From Candidatus Sumerlaeota bacterium (GTDB lineage Bacteria; Sumerlaeota; Sumerlaeia; JADFCT01): a DNA stretch of 18,080 bases. The DNA lies in the NCBI GenBank assembly GCA_026398575.1, contig JAPLSP010000143.1, positions 1 to 18,080 of the forward strand, read 5' to 3'. Shown piece by piece: positions 6,653 to 13,780 of this stretch. The notes beneath the pieces are model-generated. The model worked only from the letters and a program-made list of their open reading frames with translations. It did no database searches and was not told where the DNA came from. Each line of letters opens with the position of its first letter. Positions within the stretch are counted from its first letter, which is position 1. Position numbers and translations under genes: made by a program.

Positions 6653-8620
6653 ATGTCTGAGAGCACTAAGCCCGAGCCGGCCTCAGCATCGCCTTCCCGC
6701 GTTTGCGCGCTTTTCCGTCGCGCACGACGGGCGGGCGCCGCGCTTGCGCGCAGCCGCTGGCCGCTCCCTGTCATACTCTGCGGGGGGCTGGCCTTTGCGC
6801 TGATTCTTCCTGCGCTTTCCCAATCCGGCCTCCTCACGAATATTCCGATCCTGCGCGGCTGGGAATATTATCAATTCATCCTGATTACGACGGGCATCTC
6901 TATCATCCTGACCGCCAGCTTGAATCTGGTGAACGGCTATATGGGCGAGTTTTCCATCGGTCATGCCGGACTGATGGCTGTCGGCGCATACACTTCTTCA
7001 ATCCTGACCGTCGCCGTTTTTCCGCCGGGAACGGCCGGCGCCTGGCTGTTTGCATTGGCGGTTGTCGCGGGGGGCGCGGCGGCCGCGTTGCTGGGGCTGC
7101 TGGTTGCGCTGCCTTCGTTCAAGACGCGCGGAGACTATCTGGCCATCGTGACGCTGGCCTTCGGCATGATCGTGAAATCGGCGCTGGAAAATATCAACGC
7201 CGTGGGCGGCGCCAGCGGCTATTCCGGCATGGAAAATCTGACGTCGCTTCCGTGGGTCATCGTCTGGGCCATCGTTTCGCTTTGGATGATCCGCAATTTC
7301 GTTTATTCGAAATACGGGCGCGGCGCGCTGGCCGTTCGCGAAGATGAAATCGCCGCCGAGCTCAGCGGCGTGAATACGCGCCGCGTCAAACTGCTGGGTT
7401 TCACACTCTCGTCGTTTTGCGCGGGCGTGGCCGGCGCGCTCTTTGCGCACCAGATCCTCTCCATCACGCCGCGCGCGTTCGACCTTGGGCGCTCCACGGA
7501 AATCCTGCTCATGGTTTATCTCGGCGGTATCGCCTCGATCGCCGGCTCGATTCTGGGCGGCGTCTGCTATGTGGCGCTCACGGAACTGCTGCGCTCTGCA
7601 TTGGGGATGGTTGGGCATCCCGAATGGCGCATGGCCTTCCTGGCGTTGCTGCTCATCCTGCTGATGCTCTTCCGCCCGCGCGGCATCATGGGATTGAGAG
7701 AGCTGGGATGGTTCGTCCCGCGAAAAGACCTTGTTCAAAATGGAATTCGGGAATCGGGTCTTGGGTTGAGTCAGACGCGTCCGACCGGTCCGACTAGTCC
7801 GACGGGTCTGACGCGTCCGACAGGCCAGCAGCCCTTCCAAGAACCGCTTCTGCGCGTCATCGGCCTCACCCATTATTTCGGCGGATTGTGCGCGGTTTCG
7901 GATTTCAGCCTCGATGTCAATGCCGACGAACTCATTGGGATTATCGGCCCCAATGGCGCGGGCAAGACAACGGTCTTCAATCTGCTGACCGGAGTTTATC
8001 GCCCGGCGCGCGGTAGCATCCGCCTCGATGGCGTCGAATTGAGCGGCCTGCGCCCCGAGCAGATTGTTCAATGCGGCGTCGCGCGCACCTTTCAGAATAT
8101 CCGCCTGTTCCGGCAGATGACGGTTCTGGATAATGTGCGCGTTGCGCATTATGGCAGCGCGCGATATGGCCCGGCGGCGGCCATCGCGCGCCTGGGCCGC
8201 ATGAAAAAAGAGGAAGAGCGGATTCGGGATGAATCGCTCCGGCTGCTGGCGCGTTTCGGGCTGGAGACGCGGGCGTGGGAGGAGGCGGGCAGCCTGCCCT
8301 ATGGGATGCAGCGGCGCCTGGAGATCGCCCGCGCCCTGGCCGCGCGTCCCCGGCTTCTGCTGCTGGATGAACCGGCGGCGGGCATGAATCCGAATGAGAT
8401 CAACGAGCTCATGGAGTTCATTCAAAAGATTCGAACGGAATTCGGGCTGACGATTCTCCTGATCGAACATCAAATGCGCTTGGTCATGGGGATATGCGAG
8501 CGCATCAAGGTCCTGGATTTCGGCGCGACCATCGCCGAGGGAACCCCGCGCGAAATTCAGAATCATCCCAAGGTCTTGGAGGCCTACCTTGGCGAGGAAG
8601 ATCCTGAAGTGCTGCGTTGA
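6653..8620 (+). CDS. livMG: LivM permease-LivG ATPase fusion of the branched-chain amino acid ABC importer
   Basis: One uninterrupted frame of 655 residues runs from ATG 6653; a GTG at 6647 is also possible, and neither has a clear ribosome site. Residues about 35-360 are LivM: multiple membrane helices with SLNLVNGYMGEFSIGHAG and KTRGDYLAIVTLAFG, both typical. Residues about 373-391 are a Thr/Pro linker (SQTRPTGPTSPTGLTRPTG). Residues about 400-655 are LivG: Walker A GPNGAGKT at 432-439, a LivG-type signature LPYGMQRRLEIARALA from about 548, Walker B LLLLDEP with D572, and LLIEH switch histidine. Such permease-ATPase fusions are known in this family, so the fusion itself is not new, but the linker DNA is a 9-bp tandem repeat. 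livF starts 12 bases downstream. No substrate-binding LivK-like gene is in the window. Confidence 0.9.
   Translation: MSESTKPEPASASPSRVCALFRRARRAGAALARSRWPLPVILCGGLAFALILPALSQSGLLTNIPILRGWEYYQFILITTGISIILTASLNLVNGYMGEFSIGHAGLMAVGAYTSSILTVAVFPPGTAGAWLFALAVVAGGAAAALLGLLVALPSFKTRGDYLAIVTLAFGMIVKSALENINAVGGASGYSGMENLTSLPWVIVWAIVSLWMIRNFVYSKYGRGALAVREDEIAAELSGVNTRRVKLLGFTLSSFCAGVAGALFAHQILSITPRAFDLGRSTEILLMVYLGGIASIAGSILGGVCYVALTELLRSALGMVGHPEWRMAFLALLLILLMLFRPRGIMGLRELGWFVPRKDLVQNGIRESGLGLSQTRPTGPTSPTGLTRPTGQQPFQEPLLRVIGLTHYFGGLCAVSDFSLDVNADELIGIIGPNGAGKTTVFNLLTGVYRPARGSIRLDGVELSGLRPEQIVQCGVARTFQNIRLFRQMTVLDNVRVAHYGSARYGPAAAIARLGRMKKEEERIRDESLRLLARFGLETRAWEEAGSLPYGMQRRLEIARALAARPRLLLLDEPAAGMNPNEINELMEFIQKIRTEFGLTILLIEHQMRLVMGICERIKVLDFGATIAEGTPREIQNHPKVLEAYLGEEDPEVLR
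7770..7823 (+). repeat. Six 9-bp tandem repeats (GTCCGACNN) encoding the LivM-LivG linker
   Basis: Six consecutive 9-base units begin at 7770, 7779, 7788, 7797, 7806 and 7815. Four are GTCCGAC plus two variable bases, one is GTCAGACGC and one GTCTGACGC. The unit length is a multiple of three, so copy-number change keeps the frame and adds or removes x-P-T tripeptides. It sits exactly between the permease and ATPase domains. The preceding bases (about 7742-7765) also look repetitive (GGGAATCGGGT). Confidence 0.85.
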
Positions 8621-8632
8621 AGGGCAATTGTA

Positions 8633-9394
8633 ATGCGGTCGGGAGTTGCGCCAGCTTTTGGAGTAAGGTGGCTTGCCGCCTTCTTTTTTGCGCCAAGGCC
8701 ATTGAAACGCCAAAAAGAAGGCGGCAAGCCAATCCAGGCCGTGCGCGGCGTTTCGCTCGAGGCGCGCGAGGGCGAAATCGTCACGCTGATCGGCGCCAAT
8801 GGCGCGGGCAAGTCCTCCATTCTGCGCGCGATCTGCGGCGCCGCGCCCTGCCGGGGAAGCATCGTCTTCAACGGCGCCGAACTGCGCGGCAGGCCGGTTT
8901 ACGTCATTGTCGGGCTGGGGATCGCGCACGTCCCGGAGGGGCGCGGAATCTTCGGCGATTTGACGGTGATGGAGAATCTGCGTCTGGCCGCGTGGCGGCG
9001 AAACGATGCTGCCGAAATCGCGCGCGACTACGACCGCGTTTTCAGCATCTTCCCGCGCCTGGCCGAACGCCGCCGACAGCCGGCGGGAACGCTTTCGGGC
9101 GGCGAACAGCAAATGCTGGCGCTCGGGCGGGGATTGATGATGCGGGCGCGGTTGATGCTGCTCGATGAGCCTTCGATGGGGCTGTCGCCCGTGCTGGCGC
9201 GCGATATTTTCCGCGTCCTGGCCGACATCAACCGTCAGGGGATGACGATGCTCCTGGTGGAACAAAACGCGCGCATGGCGCTGCGTCTGGCTTCGCGCGC
9301 TTACGTCCTCGAAACCGGCCGCATCATCCTCGAAGGCCCCAGCCGCGACCTGAGCGACAACCCGCGCGTGAAGGAAGCATATCTTGGGGGATGA
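8633..9394 (+). CDS. livF: Branched-chain amino acid ABC ATPase LivF with repeat-derived N-terminus
   Basis: The product is 253 residues from ATG 8633, preceded by AAGGG at 8620-8624. From residue 34 (IQAVRGVSLEAREGEIVTLIG) it is a normal LivF: Walker A GANGAGKSS at 54-62, signature LSGGEQQM from 154, Walker B LMLLDEPSMGL with D178 and E179, then LLVEQN and a C-terminal AYLGG. Residues about 5-32 (VAPAFGVRWLAAFFF...RQKEGGK) are encoded by the palindromic element at 8647-8729. They replace the usual opening strand and Y-G-K motif that precedes IQAL in LivF proteins such as the E. coli one. The Tyr expected to stack on the ATP adenine (A-loop) aligns with Gly 31. Whether the protein is active is open: later in-frame GTG codons would give an even shorter product. 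LivF normally pairs with LivG on the permeases. Confidence 0.85.
   Translation: MRSGVAPAFGVRWLAAFFFAPRPLKRQKEGGKPIQAVRGVSLEAREGEIVTLIGANGAGKSSILRAICGAAPCRGSIVFNGAELRGRPVYVIVGLGIAHVPEGRGIFGDLTVMENLRLAAWRRNDAAEIARDYDRVFSIFPRLAERRRQPAGTLSGGEQQMLALGRGLMMRARLMLLDEPSMGLSPVLARDIFRVLADINRQGMTMLLVEQNARMALRLASRAYVLETGRIILEGPSRDLSDNPRVKEAYLGG
8647..8729. repeat. Nested palindromic element, copy 2, inside the 5' end of livF
   Basis: Bases 8647-8688 are identical to 6474-6515 of copy 1. The inner 18-bp arms are 8671-8688 and 8712-8729, again around a 23-nt loop (8689-8711). The loop matches the reverse complement of the copy 1 loop at 18 of 23 positions and the direct orientation at only 8, so the loop or the whole element is inverted relative to copy 1. 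The far outer arm and small hairpin of copy 1 are absent: native livF sequence resumes directly after 8729. The 16 bases upstream (from 8631) also partly match those upstream of copy 1 (from 6458), so the element may start there and may even supply the livF ATG. Confidence 0.85.
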
Positions 9395-9440
9395 TAGTTG
9401 GCGCGCGTGAAATCTGAAAGATCATGAAAAATGGATTGTG

Positions 9441-9953
9441 ATTTTAGCCTGCTTCAGCAGGCTCTTCTTTGCACCCGCCTTTAGGCGGGGTGAAGGCAGG
9501 GGCGCTTCCTCACCAGCGCGCTTTAGCGCGGCTTCTCGACATGCTTCAGCAGCAAAATATCCTGTGGCCGCTATTTTTTGCTCAAGCAAGTCGAGAAGCC
9601 GCGCTAAAGCGTGCTTATATTAAATGCTGCCTGCAGACACCCCTGCTAAAGCAGGGTCTGGAGTTTGGACGTTTGAATTCCCCGAAGGGGGAGAACTATC
9701 ATAGCCGTGGGTGAAGCGAAGCGAACCCACGGAACCGGACGGCTTGTAACATTTCATTTAGGGTTTCGAATCAGCTGAACAAAGGATCGCTCTTGCGCCG
9801 GCGTTGGCCCCCTTCGGGGACCGATGATTCGTATGCTTCTACCGTGGGTTCGCTTCGCTTCACCCACGGCTATGATTGTCGTTCCCCTTCGGGGAAAAAT
9901 GTCTAAACTCCAGCCCCTGCTAAAGCAGGGTGCAAAGAAGAGCCGGCTAAAAT
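9441..9953. repeat. Composite nest of inverted repeats in a gene-free interval
   Basis: The 592-base interval 9395-9986 has no credible gene. It is an imperfect giant inverted repeat. ATTTTAGCC at 9441-9449 pairs with 9945-9953; the 17 bases at 9460-9476 pair with 9928-9944; the 35 bases at 9698-9732 pair perfectly with 9842-9876. Small hairpins are inserted within it: 9447-9462 (GCCTGC/GCAGGC), 9473-9491 (CCCGCC/GGCGGG), 9517-9530, 9641-9656 (CCCTGC/GCAGGG), about 9679-9692, 9705-9732 (CCGTGGGT/ACCCACGG) and a CCCCTTCGGGG near 9810. A separate 25-bp pair, 9516-9540 with 9590-9614 (one mismatch), lies in the left half only. Hairpin loops are repeatedly TTTA/TAAA or TTC/GAA. It resembles clustered REP/BIME-type sequence. 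It may also end transcription from livF and from the convergent gene at 9987-10457, but no T-run terminator is clear. Confidence 0.75.
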
Positions 9954-9986
9954 GGCTGCCGTTTTTCTGCATTAGTTGTTATCTTT

Positions 9987-10457
9987 TCATTTTGGACAGC
10001 CATGGCCTTTCTTTTTCTGAGGCATCCTCAAAGTAGCCTTGCGCCAAAAATCAGGTCCCAGCTTGGGTATATCCGAAAAATCAATTCCCTTGTCTGATTT
10101 AGACGCCAAATATTCCCAATCAGTGCCCGATTTCTTTCTGGAAATTTTCCCGCTCATGTTTCTCAGCATTCCACGCCAGGGCTTGATCTTGGCCAGCGTT
10201 TGGGCAAGGGCCTCTTCCGCAATCTCGGTATCATAGGCCGCCTGCGCTCGCAGCCAGTAGCCGTTCGACAGGCCAAAGAACCGGCACAGGCGCAAGTCGG
10301 TATCCGCCGTGATGGCACGTTTGCCCGCCACGATTTCACCGATCCGCTGAGCAGGCACTCCGATTTCCTTGGCGAGGCGATATCGCGTAATCCCCACCGG
10401 CGCCAGGAATTCCTTGAACAGCAATTCTCCGGGTGTTACGGGCTTGAGTTTTGCCAT
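9987..10457 (-). CDS. Orphan HigA-type antitoxin with BrnA-like C-terminal extension
   Basis: The product is 156 residues. The ATG at 10457 has an AGGAG Shine-Dalgarno seven bases upstream. Residues 1-96 are a HigA-family helix-turn-helix antitoxin/regulator (PGELLFKEFLAPVGITRYRLAKEIGVPAQRIGEIVAGKRAIT, then FFGLSNGYWLRAQAAYD), ending in AKIKP as full-length HigA proteins of about 95-100 residues often do. Residues 97-156 start with a second Met and carry TDWEYLASKSDKGIDFSDIPKL and FWRKATLRMPQKKK. This resembles the N-terminal segment of BrnA/CopG-type antitoxins (DW, IDxSDIP, then basic). The ribbon-helix-helix part that should follow is missing. No HigB toxin is found upstream, where a promoter sits, or downstream, where the repeat nest begins. 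It is probably a DNA-binding autoregulator left from one or two toxin-antitoxin loci. The BrnA-like call is pattern-based and less certain than HigA. Confidence 0.8.
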   Translation of the reverse strand: MAKLKPVTPGELLFKEFLAPVGITRYRLAKEIGVPAQRIGEIVAGKRAITADTDLRLCRFFGLSNGYWLRAQAAYDTEIAEEALAQTLAKIKPWRGMLRNMSGKISRKKSGTDWEYLASKSDKGIDFSDIPKLGPDFWRKATLRMPQKKKGHGCPK

Positions 10458-10487
10458 GATCTTTCTCCTCTACAGGATCATGAGCAG

Positions 10488-10516
10488 ATAGTATTGTGCC
10501 GCGTGATTACCGTCAA
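10488..10516 (-). promoter_or_regulatory. Sigma-70-type promoter for the higA-like gene
   Basis: Reading the minus strand, TTGACG (10516-10511) and TACTAT (10493-10488) are separated by exactly 17 bases, with the start codon about 30 bases further on and the Shine-Dalgarno between them. The promoter abuts the antitoxin gene, so there is no room for an upstream higB in the same transcript. Confidence 0.65.
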
Positions 10517-10525
10517 GCGTGATTA
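10501..10525. promoter_or_regulatory. Direct-repeat operator candidate at the higA-like promoter
   Basis: GCGTGATTA occurs at 10501-10509 and again at 10517-10525, flanking and touching the -35 hexamer with 16-base periodicity. Antitoxin autorepression is the usual mode for HigA proteins, and a repeat overlapping the -35 box fits it; binding itself is inference. The remaining interval to the glycosidase start (10526-10660) holds only a 14-bp palindrome and no gene. Confidence 0.45.
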
Positions 10526-10625
10526 TCCGCAATGCAGCTGCCAAAGAGAACCTAAAAAGAAATCTTGATTCTGCGAGGAGTTCAGGCGCAAACATCCAGC
10601 GGATTCGCATGATGATGCATATGGG

Positions 10626-10639
10626 ATGAATATATTCAT
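10626..10639. promoter_or_regulatory. 14-bp perfect palindrome upstream of the glycosidase gene
   Basis: ATGAATATATTCAT is self-complementary and lies 22 bases before the ATG of the GH42-like gene. It could be a regulator binding site, or chance in an AT-rich leader. No promoter hexamers were convincing next to it. Confidence 0.3.
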
Positions 10640-10660
10640 GCCTTTGGAGACTGAAGGATT

Positions 10661-13600
10661 ATGCACAATCAGATGCGAGAAGTTTTGACAAGCGGCGTTG
10701 GCCTGTTCCTGTGGCTGGCGGCCAGCTTGGCGCCGGCGGCTGAGGCTCTTTTTGCTGCTGCGGGCGCCGAGGTCGTTCATCTCAAGGCGGTAGCGGTCGA
10801 AGCGCTCCCATCCGGGCGTAACCTGCTCTCCAATCCCGGCTTCGAGGAACCAAGTCCCAAAGGCGTTCCTTCGGGGTGGCAGTGGGACAAGCGCAATACG
10901 GATGCGACGTGCGCGATTGATCGCGGCGTCGCGCACAGCGGGCAATGTTCCATCAAGCTGACAAACGGCACAGCCCGCGGCGCGCATATTTATGGGATGC
11001 TCTGGCGCGCTCAAGCGCTTTCCCTTATTGAAGGCAAGTCTTACACAATGAGCGCATGGGTGAAGGCGGACGCCTCCGGGAGCGTGCAGATGATCGGCGG
11101 CGCGGATTGGCAGATTCGCGTCCATGTTCCCGATACCGACGGACAGTGGCGGCGCGTGTCCGGAACATTCAAAGCGGGCGTGAAAGACAACGCCTTTGTT
11201 TTGCGCATCAACGTCGAAGGCCCGACGCGCGGCGTCTGGATTGATGACGTGAAGATCGAAGAAGGAACGGCGGCGACGCCCGATCCTCCCGACAGCGGCG
11301 CCAACGCCAAGCCTACTCTCGACGCGAATGAGGCGGAAACGTTGATTCAGGGCGATGGTCCGTTCAGCCTGGCGTTCACTTTGGCCAATCCGCGTGCGAC
11401 GGCGGGGACGTTCTCGGCGGCGCTGAGTTCGGGGGAGTCCGTGCGCCAGCCCATCGCCCTCGCCGCTGGGATCTGGCGCGTGCTGGTCAAGGGCGATGCG
11501 GCGTCCGCCAACGACGCCCCTCGGAAAATAACCCTGCGCCTCGAGGACGCCGGCAAGGAGATCGCGACCGCGGGCGCGCAGGTTCGCTTTTGCTCGGCGG
11601 CCAACGCGCTCAAGCGGCTGGCGGCGTTGAAAGCCGGGCTGCCTGCGCTCCAGCGGGATTTGCAGGCAGTCAGGACGCGCGGGCAGGACGTCTCTTATCC
11701 ACTGGTTGCGGCGACGATCCTGGAGAACTTCATCGGATACGCCGAAGAAGACGCGCGCCGCCGCGAAGTCAAACGCTCGCTCGACCAAGTCGGAGACATG
11801 GAGGAAATGTCGGCGCGTTTGGGGCGCGAACTCAAAGAAGCCCTCGCCGGGCAGCGCCAGTTTGCGGCTGTCCCGCGATGGACGGGCGACAAGCGCCCCA
11901 TCATCAAAAGCAGTTCCTTCCTGGCGCCTGTACGCATGCCCGGCAGCGCGCTAAACGCCGCCCCCATCGAACGGCCTGTTTTCTTCAACGGCTATGGCCA
12001 CTTCGGCAGGGTTGTCTCCGACATGGAAAAATGGCCGTCGTATGGCGTGAACATTATCCAGATCGAAGTCGGGCCGCGCCGCATTTTTCCCGCGGATGGC
12101 CGCACGGACGAGGCGCCCGTGCGCGAGACGCTGCAAACGCTGGACCGCGCGCAAAAGGCCGGCGTCGCCGTCTGCCTCCTCATCAGTCCGCATTACATGC
12201 CGGAATGGGCGGTTGTGAAATGGCCGCAGTTGCGCAAGCGCCGCGAAGGATTTCTGAAGTATTGCCTTCATGCGCCGGAAGGACAGGAATTGCTCCGCCG
12301 GTTCATCTCCGTCCTCATCACTCCGATGAAGAACCATCCGGCGCTGCACAGCATCTGCCTCTCGAATGAACCCGTCAACGTAGAGGAGCCGTGCGAACCG
12401 GCAAAGCAGATGTGGCGCGGATGGCTTGAAAAGCGCCATGGCGACATCGCCCGGTTGAACTCGCGCTATGGCGCCAAGTACGCTTCGTTTGCCGAGGTTC
12501 CGCTGCCCGATCCGTTCGCCGCGCATCCGGCGCCGCCCGTGTGGATGGATTACATCCGGTTCAACCAGGAGTTCTTCGCGGGCTGGCATAAGATGATGGC
12601 CGATGCGATACGCGCAGCGGCGCCGGGGTTGCCGGTCCATGCCAAAGCCATGACGTGGACGATGACGAATGACATTGATATCAAGTACGGCGTTGACGCT
12701 TTCCTCTTCGGACAGTTCAGCGACATCAACGGCAACGACGCGGTCAACAACTACGACTTCAGCGAAGGCGGGGCCGGCCAAAGCTGGCAGATGAACGCGA
12801 TGGGACACGACTTGCAGTGCTCGGTGCTGGACGCGCCCGTGTTCAATACTGAGAACCACCTGATTGCAGACCGCGACACGCGCTACGTGCCCGCCATACA
12901 CATCCGCGCCGCGCTGTGGCAGGCGGCGATCCACGGCCAAAGCGCGACGGCGATTTGGGTGTGGGAGCGCACGTTCGACGCGAAAAGCGATTTCGCCGGC
13001 AGCATCATGCACCGGCCCGCCTGCGCCGAAGCGGTGGGGGTGGTCAACCACGACCTCAATCGCGCCGCGCTCGAAGTCACGGCGATCCAGCAGGCCCGCC
13101 CGCAGGCGCTGTTGCTGCAGAGTTTCACCGCCTCGGTGTGGGACGTTGGGCGCTATTCGGATTGCATGGGTAAATTGTACTCGGCGCTTTCCTTCACAGG
13201 GCTGAAGCTGGGATTCATCACCGAGCGCCAGTTGGAGTCAGGAGTAGTTCCGGACGCGCCGGTTGTTTTCGTTCCGGACATCACGCATTTTTCCGATGCC
13301 GCATTGGCAGGGCTGCGTAAGTACAAGGGCCATCTTGTTTTTGTGGGCGAAGGCGACCTGCTGAACCGCGATGAATACGGCAAAGCCAGAAATCCGGATT
13401 TGCGCGCGGAAAAAATTCCTTTCCGCTACGGCCCCACTTCCTCGCGCGAGCTATGGACGCATATTCTGGCGAAGGCGCCCGCTTGGAATCTGCGGCCCGC
13501 GGTGGAGTTGAGGGGGCCGGATCGGCAACCGGTCTGGGGCGTGGAATGGCGCAGCGCCGAAACCTCCGGCGGGCTGGTGGTTAATCTCTGCAACTATTCG

Positions 13601-13753
13601 AATGCGCCGGCCAGCGTAACGATCATCCGGGGAGGCGCCCCGGCCCCCGCGCGTGACGCGCTGAGCGGCAAGGCCGTGGAAACGCCTTTGACGCTGGCCC
13701 CGCTTGAAATCAGATTGCTTCGGTTGACACCTGAAATCAAATCCGAGAAATAA
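10661..13753 (+). CDS. Secreted glycoside hydrolase, GH42/clan GH-A-like, with N-terminal CBM
   Basis: The product is 1030 residues. ATG 10661 follows GAAGGA (10653-10658). The first 29 residues form a signal peptide (MHNQMREVL, then VGLFLWLAASLAPAAEA). Residues about 45-200 look like a CBM4/9-type carbohydrate-binding jelly roll (NLLSNPGFEEP, SYTMSAWVKAD, GVWIDDVKIEEG). Residues about 200-430 are a beta-rich and helical connector. Residues about 440-830 form the catalytic TIM barrel. NEP (E570) is the likely acid/base and FNTENH (E731) the likely nucleophile, the N-E and E pair expected in clan GH-A families such as GH42. IWVWER near 767-772 is a typical late-strand motif. After about 845 comes a domain like the GH42 trimerisation fold, and the protein ends in a small beta domain (VVNLCNYSNAPASV, then LAPLEIRLLRL). 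It probably cleaves beta-galactosides or related plant or algal glycans outside the cytoplasm. The exact GH family and substrate are uncertain. Confidence 0.8.
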   Translation: MHNQMREVLTSGVGLFLWLAASLAPAAEALFAAAGAEVVHLKAVAVEALPSGRNLLSNPGFEEPSPKGVPSGWQWDKRNTDATCAIDRGVAHSGQCSIKLTNGTARGAHIYGMLWRAQALSLIEGKSYTMSAWVKADASGSVQMIGGADWQIRVHVPDTDGQWRRVSGTFKAGVKDNAFVLRINVEGPTRGVWIDDVKIEEGTAATPDPPDSGANAKPTLDANEAETLIQGDGPFSLAFTLANPRATAGTFSAALSSGESVRQPIALAAGIWRVLVKGDAASANDAPRKITLRLEDAGKEIATAGAQVRFCSAANALKRLAALKAGLPALQRDLQAVRTRGQDVSYPLVAATILENFIGYAEEDARRREVKRSLDQVGDMEEMSARLGRELKEALAGQRQFAAVPRWTGDKRPIIKSSSFLAPVRMPGSALNAAPIERPVFFNGYGHFGRVVSDMEKWPSYGVNIIQIEVGPRRIFPADGRTDEAPVRETLQTLDRAQKAGVAVCLLISPHYMPEWAVVKWPQLRKRREGFLKYCLHAPEGQELLRRFISVLITPMKNHPALHSICLSNEPVNVEEPCEPAKQMWRGWLEKRHGDIARLNSRYGAKYASFAEVPLPDPFAAHPAPPVWMDYIRFNQEFFAGWHKMMADAIRAAAPGLPVHAKAMTWTMTNDIDIKYGVDAFLFGQFSDINGNDAVNNYDFSEGGAGQSWQMNAMGHDLQCSVLDAPVFNTENHLIADRDTRYVPAIHIRAALWQAAIHGQSATAIWVWERTFDAKSDFAGSIMHRPACAEAVGVVNHDLNRAALEVTAIQQARPQALLLQSFTASVWDVGRYSDCMGKLYSALSFTGLKLGFITERQLESGVVPDAPVVFVPDITHFSDAALAGLRKYKGHLVFVGEGDLLNRDEYGKARNPDLRAEKIPFRYGPTSSRELWTHILAKAPAWNLRPAVELRGPDRQPVWGVEWRSAETSGGLVVNLCNYSNAPASVTIIRGGAPAPARDALSGKAVETPLTLAPLEIRLLRLTPEIKSEK

Positions 13754-13780
13754 GAATAAGAAATTAACGCGCGAAGCCGC

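Noticed and set aside
6998..9265. 755-residue open frame on the minus strand across livM-livG and livF
   Set aside because: It is antisense to well-supported ABC transporter genes, has Arg/Gln/His-rich low-complexity composition typical of the complement of high-GC codons, and shows no recognisable domain.
9441..9953. CRISPR array
   Set aside because: The repeats are nested and inverted with unequal spacing; there are no regular direct repeats with unique spacers and no cas genes.
9438..10036. Several short frames in the repeat nest
   Set aside because: They are translations of hairpins with no ribosome sites and no similarity to known proteins.
10523..11788. 421-residue minus-strand frame over the glycosidase 5' end, considered as a higB toxin partner for the higA-like gene
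   Set aside because: It shows no HigB motifs, it is antisense to the signal peptide and CBM region, and a promoter for higA lies just downstream of it.
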